From NCBI GenBank assembly GCA_029204225.1, contig CM055092.1, forward strand, positions 45,886,087 through 45,950,086: a stretch of 64,000 nucleotides of DNA. The letters run 5' to 3'. The notes under the pieces are model-generated. The model did not search any database, was not told the origin of the DNA, and saw only the letters and a program-made list of their open reading frames with translations. The translations under genes and the position numbers were made by a program. Source of the stretch: Diphasiastrum complanatum. Taxonomy: Eukaryota > Streptophyta > Lycopodiopsida > Lycopodiales > Lycopodiaceae. Shown piece after piece: positions 45,724 to 57,030 of the stretch (positions are counted from its first letter, which is position 1; the number at the start of each line of letters is the position of its first letter).

Positions 45724-46491
45724 ATGTTGGCTACACCATTAAAAAAAAGAACACGACTTGGACGCATTTTGACAAAATTTGAAAAAGAACAAAGTTTTTT
45801 ACGTACTATCGACTTGTCCAAAAATGTTGTAAATTCGTTGACCGAATCTCTCCTTCTTCCTCATCTACATGCATTAGTTAGGCTGTTTGATAGAAATAAA
45901 TATTCATGTTGGCCTGATACGTTACCACTAGCAGTATGTGGGACATCATTTTCATATTGGGGTCATATGTACATAATTAAGCCTAGTGGGCGGTTTCCTA
46001 ATGCCGGATTAGGTTTATTTTCTTTGACTAGCATTGATGTCCCTTTGAATAGTGTTGTCACATTAATGCCATATGTAGGACCTCAATATAATTGGGGTGA
46101 TTGGCATGCTCTATGTCGCCACCAATGGACAATGCAAATATATGGTGTAAATTCCAATGCTTGTTCTTTGGAAGAGAGGTGCATGTAAGGAAAAAGTTTT
46201 TCAAAAGCACATCGTATGTACATCGATGGGCGTCTAGAAATACATGGAAACATCGCTGCATATATAAATAGTTCTGTTTGTCACCCTTCATTAACTAATT
46301 GTGACTTTGAAGAACGCATCAATGGAAAAGAAGATTATTTTTCTAGATATGTGAAAGCTACATATGTAATGGTTTGTGCGATCATACCTATTAAATGTGG
46401 TGAAGAACTATTCATCAACTATAGCTTCAATCGTCCTCTACCAGGATGTTTACAAAAAGTTTTGAGCCAAGCACAACCATGTGCGTTGTAA
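45724..46491 (+). pseudogene. SET-domain protein carried by the transposon (one nonsense codon)
   Basis: Two open segments in one frame, interrupted by a single TAA at 46186-46188. SET landmarks appear in order: GRFPNAGLGLFSLTSI (GxGLF start), PLNSVVTLMPYVG (pseudo-substrate strand), HGNIAAYINSSVCHPS then NC (the GNxxxYINxS cofactor motif), and AIIPIKCGEELFINYS (the GEEL...Y core). SET proteins methylate lysines, often on histones. The N-terminal 80 residues are basic and unrecognised. The ORF lies inside the terminal repeats, so it travels with the element. Post-SET cysteines are not obvious. Too short for an intron, the TAA is probably a disabling mutation. Confidence 0.65.
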
Positions 46492-47018
46492 ATACCAAAA
46501 GTACATCCTTTTCATTCGAGTTCAATTTGGATGTCTTCTTTGACTTTCAATTTAAATATGATGTTTCCTTTGGATGTCTTATTTAAGTTCACATTTGATA
46601 TGATGTTTGATGTTAAGCTTTTACAAATAATACTCAATTATCAATGTCTTGTTTCAATTTTAATTATAATATAATGTTCGATTAAGATGTCTTATATAAG
46701 TTTCAAATTGGATATGATGTTTGATGTTTAGGTTTTAAAAATAATCTTCAATTTTCATGTCTTGTTTAAGTTTCAATTTGAATATCATGTTTGATTTTGA
46801 TGTCAAATTTAAGTTTCAATTTGAATGATGCTTAGTGTTTAGGTTTTAACACAAAATATTCAACTATATCAAACTATATACAATGGTTTTAATCTAATTA
46901 ATTATACATTCTTGATATTCGATATTTGAATTATAAGATGATATCTTTTATTTGAGAACATGAATAGTCTTAATAGTGGTATAATGTTTATTTTTCATAT
47001 CTTGATTTAAGTTCCAAT

Positions 47019-50000
47019 TTGTATATATTGTTGTTCAATGTTGATGTCTTATTTGTTTTCCCATGTTTGAATGAATATGAATCGTCATCTAGTTCTAGTG
47101 ATGATCCCATACATTATATATCCACCACAAGATTGGGATACAATGGGCCACATATAGATCAACTATCTCGTCGTGAGCGGATGGGATTACGAGCCATGAT
47201 GAGAATAGATGAACAACAACGTCGCAAGACAAATCGGTCTCGACCTAACTCTTTTTCTTCCTCAAAATCACGTTCAAGTGATGAACATGATTGTTCTATG
47301 CAAGATGAAGTTGAAATTATGAACAACTTGATAAATGATGTCTATGGGCATCATGACAATATGAAAGAACCCACTAAAGACGGTACCGAATCTTTTGTGA
47401 CTGACGAGGAAAGGAAATTGAGAGAAGAATCACATATATCATTATACACTGGAGCAAAGACATCTTGTTTGTCCGCTGCGTTGCTCTATTGAATCGCCAA
47501 GCAAAATATAAATGGAGTGATACAAGTGTTACATCTTTATTTGGGTAAAGAAGATTGAATTATTTTCTATTTAACTAAGTGTGTACTTGTGTAAGTTATA
47601 AGTTTCAGATGAATAAACAATTGTGTTTCATGTTATGAAAATTCATTTGGTTATATACGGGGTATTGCGCAAACTACTCCCAGAAGGAAATAGCATGCTA
47701 GAGACGAGAACCGAGGCACGCAAGATGTTGAATGCAATGGGAATGGACTATACACAACATCATGCTTGTCCAAAAGATTGCATCTTGTATTGTGGTGAGT
47801 ATCAAGGACTAACAAATTGTCCTATATGTGAGACTCCTCGATATCGAGATGATTTGCAAGGGACCGCTATCCCAAGCAAAGTGTTGAGACATTTTCCAAT
47901 AATTCCATGATTGCAACGATTGTTTCATTGAAGATCCCTTGCAGAACTGATGAATTGGCATGCTAGCCACCGTTCTTGAGATGGGGTTATGAGAGTACCC
48001 TCAGATTCTCCTGCATGGAAACACATTGACAAAGAGTATCCATGTTTTGCAAGTGAATCTAGAAACATAAGATTTGGACTTGCAACAGATGGGGTGAATC
48101 CCTTTGGAAAGATATCAAGCACGTGGTCTACTTGGCCAGTGGTGTTGGTCAACTACAACATTCCACCTTGGCTAACTATTAAAAAAGGACATCCCATGTT
48201 AGCACTTTTATTTCCTGAAAAACACAAAGTAAAAAATATGGATGTCTACCTTGCACCGTTAGTTGAAGAATTGGTGCTATTATCGAAGGGTTCCAAGCGT
48301 ATGACATCTCACGTCCAATACAAGACAACAACTTTTTGTTGCGCGCAATTCTAATGTGGACAATGCATGACTATCTAGGATTGGGTGATTGTTCAGGTGA
48401 CTAGAATATGAGATCATCTATATTTTCTATATATATATTTTTTCTATATTCGCTATTTATGTTTAATTTTTTGATCTACAAGTAACACGAATTGCATTTG
48501 ATTTCTTGAGGTTTTACAACTTCCGAATATCACGCGTGTCTCATTTGTGGACCGAATATTGATCCTCGACACTCACGTCATCTAAGCAAATTTGTATATG
48601 AAAATCATCGCAAATACTTGCATGAGGATCATTTGTTTCGGCATACACGTAGAAGATGATTTGGAGGAAAGATGAAAACAAGGATGCCTCCAAAGAGAAT
48701 GTCCATGGCAAATTGGCACAAGCTCTGGATTGAATCTGAGACCAAGCAATCAATGGTATGAAAAGACTATCTATCTTTCATTGTCTACCATATTGGAATA
48801 AACTTTTGATCAATCACTTGCTTGATCCTATGCATATATTAAAAAATGTGTGTGAATCAATATGGAAACAATTGGTGGACGAAAAAGATAGTATTAATGC
48901 AAGACAAGACCTACAAGAATCAAAGACAAAAAAAGAGTACTGGCCAAAATTCCGTACAAATGGAAATACTCATATCATTGAAAGAGCCCCTTGGATTCTT
49001 ACCAAGGAAGAGTACAAGTATGTATGGTCAGTCATTCGCGAGATGAGATCACCAACTGGTTTTGCTCATTCACTATGAACATCATTCACAGCAGAAGGAA
49101 AACTTCATGGTCTTAAATCTCGTGATTGGTTGAAGATGCTTGAGTACATATTTCCAATGTGTGTTCGTGGTTGTCTAACTGATCAACTTTGCAATACCAT
49201 TTACAAATTAGCATCCATTGTCAGGTACTTACATTTCTTTCACTCACGTTTTATGCTATTGCATGTTTATTTTACCTACGAATTCGATAAAGTCATATGA
49301 TGATCATATACTACAAATATGGTGTAGATGGATGTGTGACAAGGAGATTCGTGAGATAGATGTGGAGAAAAAACATGAAGATATAGTGGAGGCTGTATGT
49401 ATGCTTGAGAGAGATTTTCCAACCTCCATCTTGGACATACAAGTGCATCTGCTTGTGCACTTGGTCCTAGAAATTGGTATTGCCGGTCCTGTGCACTCAA
49501 AGTACAAAATACATTATTTTGGTTTTTGTGGCTTCAATATATTTAGAATCATTTTTTTTATGTCATTGAACATTGCTCTTATCTTGCAATAAATGTTTAT
49601 AGGTGGATGTTTTTTTTGGAGAGATTCATGAAAATTTTAAAAGATTTTGTGCGTCAAAAGGCAAGACCAGAGGGAAGTATGGCCGAGAGGTGGTTAGCGC
49701 AAGAATCTCTTATTTATGTCACTAAATTTTTGCTTCAAATACATCCGTCTACTGCACGGCTATGGAATGACGGGGAGAAAAATCAGGTAAAAGGTGAAAA
49801 ACCCCAAGATATGGGTGCTCCTAAGAAAATGACACCTTTTCTTAGAGAAAAAAATTCTACTTTCATGCTCTATAATTCTGGAATGATGGATAACTGGTTG
49901 GAATTATATGAACAAGAGAAGAAAAAAAGAACATTGGCTAGAAATAGACACCGACATAGTAGACATAGGGGTCATGCTGCACCTTCGCGTGATGTTGAGC

Positions 50001-50116
50001 CATTGCCCAACCAATGCACCATAGAATGGATGATTGACGCACTCCAACAAGCAAGATCAAATGGACAAGTAATATTTGACATGGAATGGAACTTTGCAAG
50101 AGGATGTGATTGGAAG
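47019..50116 (+). pseudogene. TNP2-type transposase, N-terminal and central parts
   Basis: Exons in decayed form. 47019-47530: EVEIMNNLINDVYG, then GAKTSCLSAALLY with a frame slip. 47623-48354: KLLPEGNSMLETRTEARKML, HACPKDCILYCGEYQGLTNC, PSKVLRHFPIIP, then SPAWKHIDKEYPCFA and LATDGVNPFGKISSTWS. 48490-49230: CLICGPNIDPRH, NHLLDPMHILKNVCESIW. 49290-50116: SILDIQVHLLVHLVLEIG, ERFMKILKDFVRQKARPEGS. The order and wording match En/Spm TNP2 transposases, which cut and join element ends. At least two stops near 47910 and several frame breaks inactivate it. Confidence 0.85.
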
Positions 50117-50210
50117 GTTTGTTTATTGTTAATTGTTTTTTCATAAAATACAATGTAGATTATATAATGATTGATTATTGTCTTAATTACAATTAATATG
50201 TGGCAGTATC

Positions 50211-51035
50211 TGTGAGAAATTGGCAAAAATCTAGCTTGGTATTTTTTATGATAGAAGTTTGTGAGTGAATCTCCCATGTGTGGAGGATGTTCCCACGTGT
50301 GGAGAATTGTAAAGTAAATCAAAATGTTTGATATAGGGGTCTCATAGAATTTCATAGTCAAGCATTTAGGTGTAGAATGTTGATAGGGTCAAATTTGGCA
50401 TAGATGGCAAATTATCCACTTCCACTTGTAATGCCACTATTGACCCAAAATAGAGTAAGAGGCTAAACTCGTGCCAGTTAGTGTAGACAAGTGTAATGCT
50501 TTTGTTTGATGAAGTTTAAGAGGTCCAATAGGATTTAGAGGTGGAACCATGTGTGGTCCAATAGGAATTTGAGGTGTGCTTGAATATAGTCCAATAGAAT
50601 TAGGAGGTGCATGGATCAATGGCCCAAATAGGATTAAGAGGTGACAAAGTGTGGTCCAATCATAGTAAGCATAGTGGTAGCTCGTGGATCTACTAGTATC
50701 ATTGCACTCCTCATTTTGGATCTAATTGATTTTGAGATTGAGTGGATTTTGAGTGTCATTGAATTTCTCTCTTTCTCTCTCTACCCGAGAGCTCATGATG
50801 GTTTTTCTCTCTCTACCCGAGGAGAGCAGCTTGTTTTTACTTAGAATACTTTTGGAACACTTTCCATACGTGTGAGTGAGAGTTGGAAGTGATTGAATGC
50901 ATGTAGTAGTGTGTTTTTGCCATAGAATCAAAGATAGATCTTGAATCTCGATCTAGTCTTGATCTTGGTGCATCTACACACCTTAGGAGATCACAAGTAC
51001 ATGTAGTGGACAATCCACACGTGTGAAATTCAACA
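50211..51035 (+). repeat. 5' LTR of nested copia
   Basis: Starts tgtgagaaattggc and ends gtgtgaaattcaaca, matching 54454-55280 nearly throughout. A repeated ctctctacccgag phrase lies near 50780-50820. Confidence 0.95.
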
Positions 51036-51047
51036 TGGTATCAGAGC
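51036..51047 (+). promoter_or_regulatory. Primer binding site, tRNA-iMet type
   Basis: TGGTATCAGAGC directly after the LTR. Confidence 0.92.
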
Positions 51048-51781
51048 CTACCTAAGGTTACCATGCATTTTGATCCATTTGAGTGAAAACTATTCATCAA
51101 TCTTGAGCTAGAAATTGTCAAGGCCCATTTTCCTAGCTATCTTGTTCAATTTTGGATCAAAAGAGATCAAAAGGACATTGATTGGGTCTGACCTGGTACT
51201 ATACAAAATCAGGTGCTCAGACACGTGTGAGGAACATCCAATTTCAGTTTGGGAGTTCTCTTTCATGTTTGATCCAAAAATCTTGCTAGATAGCTTGTTT
51301 TGAAGCTATTTTTGTCTAGTTTTTGATGCAATCAGTTTCATTCCATTTGGTTGAGCCAATCACAAGTTATAAGATTTTGAAGAGGGTTAGGTAGGGCACC
51401 TAGACCTGGGTGGACACATTTGGTTTGGTCAAGAGATTGCTTGTTTGATCAAAATCATAGTTGAATGCTTACCAATCTCATCTATATGTGATCTAGGCAC
51501 TGTTAGCCATTTTGTTTCATGCAATATCATTGTATTTGAGTCAAATTTGGTTTCTTAGTGTATTTCACACGTGCTAAGAGTGTTTGATCCTAACTTTGCC
51601 CATACTCCATCATTTGATGTGAAGTAGATCTAGTTTTGGAGAGATTGAGATAGCTAGTGAGAATCATCTCACAGTTTGTTGCAATATCTTGCATAGGAGA
51701 TGGTAGCACACCATTATTGGATCCTATAGTGAGAGAGAAGCAACATTGTTTGTTCATCACTTTTATTTATCTCCACTTTAC

Positions 51782-52709
51782 ATGGCTTCAATGAGTTCAT
51801 ACTTGTTGCAACCAAGTGAGAGATTGTCTACTTCCAATTATTCAATATGGAAAGTGAGGATGGAGTCTATCTTGATACTCCAAGATGTGATGGACATTGT
51901 GCTTGGGATTGAGGAGGAGCCTAAAGTCCTTCAAGAAGTACAAAAATACAAGAAGAGAGCTAGGATGGCTCTCCACTACATTAAGATCTAATGAGATATT
52001 AAGGGAGATTGGTGATTGTTCTACATCCAAGGAAGCTTGGGATTGTCTCAAGTCCATCTATGAGGCTAAGAACACCTCTAGGCTCCTCACTCTTAGAAAT
52101 TAAATCTTCCAAAGTAGTCAAAAGAGTGATGAGAGTGCATTTAATTATGTTTTGAGAGTCAAGGATATTCATAGGGAGCTTGCATGTATTGGTGACTCAA
52201 TCAATCAAAGTGAGCTAGTCCAAGTCATTCTCAATGGCTTGAGAGATGAATATGACAACTTTGTCCAATCATATGCCATTAAGGAGGAGCTACCAAGTTT
52301 GGAGGCCCTTCAAAGTGTGCTTATTTCTGAAGAATCAAGACAAGAGTACAAACTCTCGAGGATGGACAAGCTATCACTCAATCATGATGATGGCAAAGTT
52401 CTATTTGCCAAGCACAAAGAGAGGAGTAAGAAGCAACACCATCACTTCTCTAATGACAAAGCTAAAGACCAAGATGGAGAGGAAGAGGATACCTCTCATG
52501 CTTCTACTTCAAATCTCAAGAAGAAGAAGATCAAGTGCTTTTATTGTGGCAAGAAAGGCCATTATGCCACCAATTGCTTCAAGAAGAAGAATCAACTCAA
52601 TCAAGCCAACATCACCAATGAGAAAGAAGACTATATTGCAAGTGATGGAGAAGGCTCTCTTATGGCATCAAGCTTCTCCTCTTCCACCTTCAACAAGGAT
52701 GACTCATGA
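51782..52709 (+). pseudogene. Copia Gag with zinc knuckle
   Basis: The plausible start is MASMSSYLLQPSERLSTSN at 51782. It continues NYSIWKVRMESILILQDV, then a frame change near 51985 and a TAA near 52100. From 52152 one open frame runs to 52709, with the knuckle CFYCGKKGHYATNC at about 52539. The UBN2-type Gag resembles that at 11083. Directly afterwards (52713) comes YIDSGASSHMCGS, the protease active-site motif. Confidence 0.8.
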
Positions 52710-54453
52710 TATATTGATAGTGGAGCATCTTCGCATATGTGTGGCTCCAAGCACTTTTTTCGATCTATTATGCCTTATGATGGAGTCAAGAAGACCATAT
52801 ACATCATGAGTGCAATATTGAAGGAGTAGGGATTATTCCCTTGAAGCTTGCATCTTCTAAAGATCTCTTTCTCAACAATGTTCTTTTTGTCCCAAAGCTT
52901 ACAAAGAACATCTTAAGTGTTGGCCAACTTCTTGATAGTGGCTTTGATGTCAATTTCAATATTGACAATTGTGTGATTAAGAAGGATGGTGAGATCCTTG
53001 CATATTTGAAGGCACCTACAAATTGGATCCAAGTGAGAGTGCAGACTCTCTTGATGTTTCTTATATGTCCAATATTTCAAAGGAGGATGATCACACAAGA
53101 TGCACATATCTTCTCTCTTCAAGTATTATGGTGTATGATTATTCCTTATTATTCAAAGCATATGTTGAGAAGAAATTCTCATTGAAGATCAAAGCCTTGA
53201 GGAGTATTGGAGCTCTTGAAGGAATAGCACCATATGAAGTTTTATTCAAGATGAAGCCTAAGGTTGATCACCTTAGTGAACTTGGTAGTGCTTGCTTTGC
53301 ACATGTTCCCTTGGAAACAAGAAGGAAGGATGATCCAAGCTCATGGATCATGATTGGATACTCATCCATCAAGGAGGCCTTTAGTGTCTATACACTCTCT
53401 ATTTCAAAAGTGATTGTGAATAGAGATGTCACATTGCATAAAGATTCAATCTTGGAAGTGGCCGAGATCAAGGCTTCTCAAGAAGCATCACAAGTTATCT
53501 TTTTTGAAGGTATTCAAGTTATGATGGGGCCAAGGTGTGAGGAGGAGTTTCTTCTTCATATAATTTCAAGAAGATCTTCAAGATGCATGGCCGAGTCCTT
53601 ATGGCTCACCTTACAAGGCAAAGAGGGGCATCTTTCATGTTGTATCTACTACAACACATTCATATATGCTTCTTTTCCTTTGCTTGAAATGCTATCTTGC
53701 TTCATTGAAGTTTTTGGATCTCAAAGTTCAAGAAAAGCTATACTAGTTTTGTATGATGCTTATGGTATGGACATGTTTCTTGTAATTATGGACTTAGATG
53801 TGTTTCCAATACTTTTTGAAAGCAAGATATTGTATTGTCAAAAGTATGCTCTTGGTTCTAGTAAGAACAAGATTGAGCTTGGTACTCACTTTTTTGAAAA
53901 TCATGTTTTCACATGTTTTGAGGCAAATTGTAAACTCCTCTTGAGATTAAGTGAAGCATCCAAAGTGGACACTTACATCCTTGAGAGAGTAACTAGCCTA
54001 AAAAAGATCAAGATAGTCTTTGATATCAAGATTAGATCCATCATGGATATAGTTCATTGTATGTGGACTAGTCAAGCTAGAAAGCATAATCTTGATAATC
54101 ATCATTGTTTCACATCTTATGATCTTGATCTCCATGATCCTTATGAGGCTTGGAAGCCTCAGATTTCTCTATTTATGGTGCATCCATCATGCAAGTGGAA
54201 CTTTCAAAGCAAAGATAATCTTCAAGCATGGAGGAAGCCCATGATCATAGTGGCATATTGGTGGAGCACTCTTCGAAGGCATTGGCAAGAGATCTCTACC
54301 AAAGAGATCTTATCGTGGATGTGGTGAGGGTGCTGCTATGATGGATCCCTTGGCTGATTTTCACTTCTTATGCATACCAAAGGATCCACTCAAAAAGATT
54401 TACAAACTTCTCAAGTGATCTAGTACCTTTCCAAGCTATTTTTTGAGGAGGAG
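52710..54453 (+). pseudogene. Copia pol remnant with integrase core and RT deleted
   Basis: A protease motif (DSGASSHMC) is followed by pre-integrase (NVLFVPKLTKNILSVGQLLDSG). Sequence then jumps near 53190 to the end of integrase (APYEVLFKMKPKVDHLSELGSACFAH, then SSWIMIGYSS). The frame stays open to 54327 (from 53023, 434 codons). Its last 260 residues, including YDAYGMDMFLVIMDLDVFP and SEASKVDTYILE, resemble no family I know. The stretch near 53950 is shared with the copia at 9834-14230, so this 3' region may be a conserved feature of that group. Confidence 0.65.
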
Positions 54454-55280
54454 TGTGAGAAATTGGCAAAAATCTAGCTTGGTATTTTTTATGATAGAAG
54501 TTTGTGAGTGAATCTCACATGTGTGGAGGATGTTCCCACGTGTGGAGAATTGTAAAGTAAATCAAAATGTTTGATATAGGGGTCTCATAGAATTTCATAG
54601 TCAAGCATTTAGGTGTAGAATGTTGATAGGGTCAAATTTGGCATAGATGGCAAATTATCCACTTTCACTTGTAATGCCACTATTGAGCCAAAATAGAGTA
54701 AGAGGCTAAACTCGTGCCAATTAGAGTGTAGACAAGTGTAATGCTTTTGTTTGATGAAGTTTAAGAGGTCCAATAGGATTTAGAGGTGGAACCATGTGTG
54801 GTCCAATAGGAATTTGAGGTGTGCTTGAATATAGTCCAATAGAATTAGGAGGTGCATGGATCAATGGCCCAAATAGGATTAAGAGGTGACAAAGTGTGGT
54901 CCAATCATAGTAAGCATAGTGGTAGCTCGTGTATCTACTAGTATCATGGTACTCCTCATTTTGGATCTAATTGATTTTGAGATTGAGTGGATTTTGAGTG
55001 TCATTGAATTTCTAGCTTTCTCTCTCTACCCGAGAGCTCATGATGGTTTTTCTCTCTCTACCCAAGGAAAGCAGCTTGTTTTTACTTAGAATACTTTTGG
55101 AACACTTCCCACACGTGTGAGTGAGAGTTGGAAGTGATTGAATGCATGTAGTAGTGTGTTTTTGCCATAGAATCAAAGATAGATCTTGAATCTCAATCTA
55201 GTCTTGATCTTGGTGCATTTACACACCTTAGGAGATCACAAGTTCATGTAGTGGAAAATCCACACGTGTGAAATTCAACA
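54454..55280 (+). repeat. 3' LTR of nested copia
   Basis: Matches the 5' LTR with scattered substitutions and a few-base insertion near 54725. Confidence 0.95.
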
Positions 55281-56108
55281 ATATCCAAAGTATAGTGCAA
55301 TGTGGGCATATGGTCGTCATCATCGTGTTGAACGAGTTGATATGAAACAACGAACTTATGATTGTGGTGTTATGGCATCTTTTAATCAAGTAAGTCGGAG
55401 TAGTGCACGAGACCAATGTCCAATCTCTGGAGAGCTTGAGTATGTAGGAACTATTCAAGATATATATGAAGTGTATTTTAGTGAAAATGGAAAATACTTT
55501 TTGTTTGATGTGAAATGGTTCAAAATCAATTATCAAGGGTCAAATGCAACCGTGAAAAGAGACCGTAGTGGATTTTTTGTTATTGATTCAACCAAGACAT
55601 TAAGCATGGATTATTCAGACACATTGGTGTTGCCTCGTCATTGTGAACAGGTGTGTCACATGACATTCGTTTTTTCTCAATCATAATCAGTAACATACAC
55701 TATTTAATTACGATTAAATTCATGTGGACCTTAGTTCCATGTTGGAACAAATTTTTTAACTTAGCATTGTTAAATGTGCAGGTATTTTTTCAACCGGATC
55801 GACTAAACAAGTGGCGGTATGTTGTTCAAGTAAAGCCACGCGCTAGACATGTATTTAAAAATGCATACATTGAGAATGAAATGGAAGACTTGTATATTGA
55901 CAACACAAACATGGTTGATGCGGATATAGAAATATCTCCAAGTTCTCTAAATATTATAGAAAATATTATAAATGAATCGAATGATTCTGACACAAACGAC
56001 AATATTGAGAGAGGGTCCGATTACTATAGTGATGATGAAAATCATCTAAGCGAAGATGAGTTGCAAGATGTATTGGCTGATGAATTTGAATCTTGTGATG
56101 ATGAATAA
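55281..56108 (+). pseudogene. TNP2-type transposase, C-terminal part
   Basis: Continues the exon cut by the copia insertion: YPKYSAMWAYGRHHRVERVD, YDCGVMASFNQ, then GELEYVGTIQDIYEVYFSE and FLFDVKWFKIN. This is the C-terminal region of CACTA transposases. An intron (about 55651-55781) leads to VFFQPDRLNKWRYVVQVKPR and an acidic tail ending ESCDDE at 56108. This half is undamaged. Confidence 0.8.
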
Positions 56109-56639
56109 ATTATATATATATATATATCACAATCATTTTTGTATAGTTTACGTAATTATTGCATCTTTAGAATACATTCTTTCATTTTTCAAGTTTATCT
56201 TGATCTCAATCTAGCAATCACTTCTGATTCATTTTAAATCAAATGCTTTCAATGCAACCTATATCTTATTAAAGATCTAGCAAAAATTGATTGACCAAAG
56301 AAAACAATTAGTGAGCATACGTTGATCATTTATAGTCGCTTCAAAAACATTTTCCTTTTGAAACATCCTTACTATATTTAAAATCTATTAAAGCAATATC
56401 TTCATATCTTCATTGTGGTCGAAGCACAATATTGATTTCGTCAGAGCACAATAAATTGACACAATGATCATTTGATTTTTAATTCAGTGACACAATCATG
56501 ATCACATGATAATCATTTTATTATTAGTCCACACTTATTTAAAGCCTAAAAAAAATTTCATTTACTTTTGAATTAATCATAGGGTTGTTTGTTTATCAAA
56601 ATATTGTTCATATAGTTTAAAAAAAAAATTACAACAAAT

Positions 56640-56998
56640 ATATTTTGCCACGCGTGACAATGTAAAATTACAATTCTCTGGAGATTTGCCACGACAAATC
56701 TCCAAAATAAATGAATGTCAAATCACAAGCGGTTAAATAACAGACTTGCGTGGCACTTCCACGCGTGGCTTTACCACGCCGATCAATTTTGGCACTCATT
56801 TTTTGGAATTTTGGTTTAAATAAATTTGCGTGGCAGTGCCACGAGAAAAAAAAAATCCAATGCCGGACCCACCTCCAGCCTGGATTTGACCGGCAGGGTC
56901 CCTGGAGAATTTTTGGCGTGGATCTACCACGCGTGGCAGAGCCACATAAAGAAAAATGTCAAAACTTTGATTAAGTATCGGGTTCGCGTGGCAGCATC
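56640..56998. repeat. Right subterminal repeat region
   Basis: Clustered GCGTGG/CCACGC words, such as cttgcgtggcacttccacgcg and cgtggatctaccacgcgtgg, mirror the left subterminal region. Confidence 0.8.
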
Positions 56999-57030
56999 GC
57001 GTGGCAAAATGCCCATATGTGTAGTTGTGC
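56999..57030 (-). repeat. Right terminal inverted repeat
   Basis: Reverse complement begins GCACAACTACACATATGGGC. Four of 32 positions differ from the left end. Confidence 0.88.

Larger units (their letters stand above)
50211..55280 (+). mobile_element. Ty1/copia element nested in the transposase gene
   Basis: LTRs 50211-51035 (825 bp) and 54454-55280 (827 bp) are almost identical, so insertion is fairly recent. The ends are TGTGAGAA and TTCAACA. Flanking pentamers gtatc (50206-50210) and atatc (55281-55285) match at four of five bases. A primer site follows the left LTR, and a purine tract (ttttttgaggaggag) precedes the right one. The interior has gag, a CCHC knuckle and a protease motif, but the integrase core and the whole of reverse transcriptase are absent, so it is non-autonomous. 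Confidence 0.95.

Noticed and set aside
45724-46491. SET ORF as an ordinary host gene
   Set aside because: It lies between the matched terminal repeats and beside transposase exons in the same orientation, so it is more likely element cargo.
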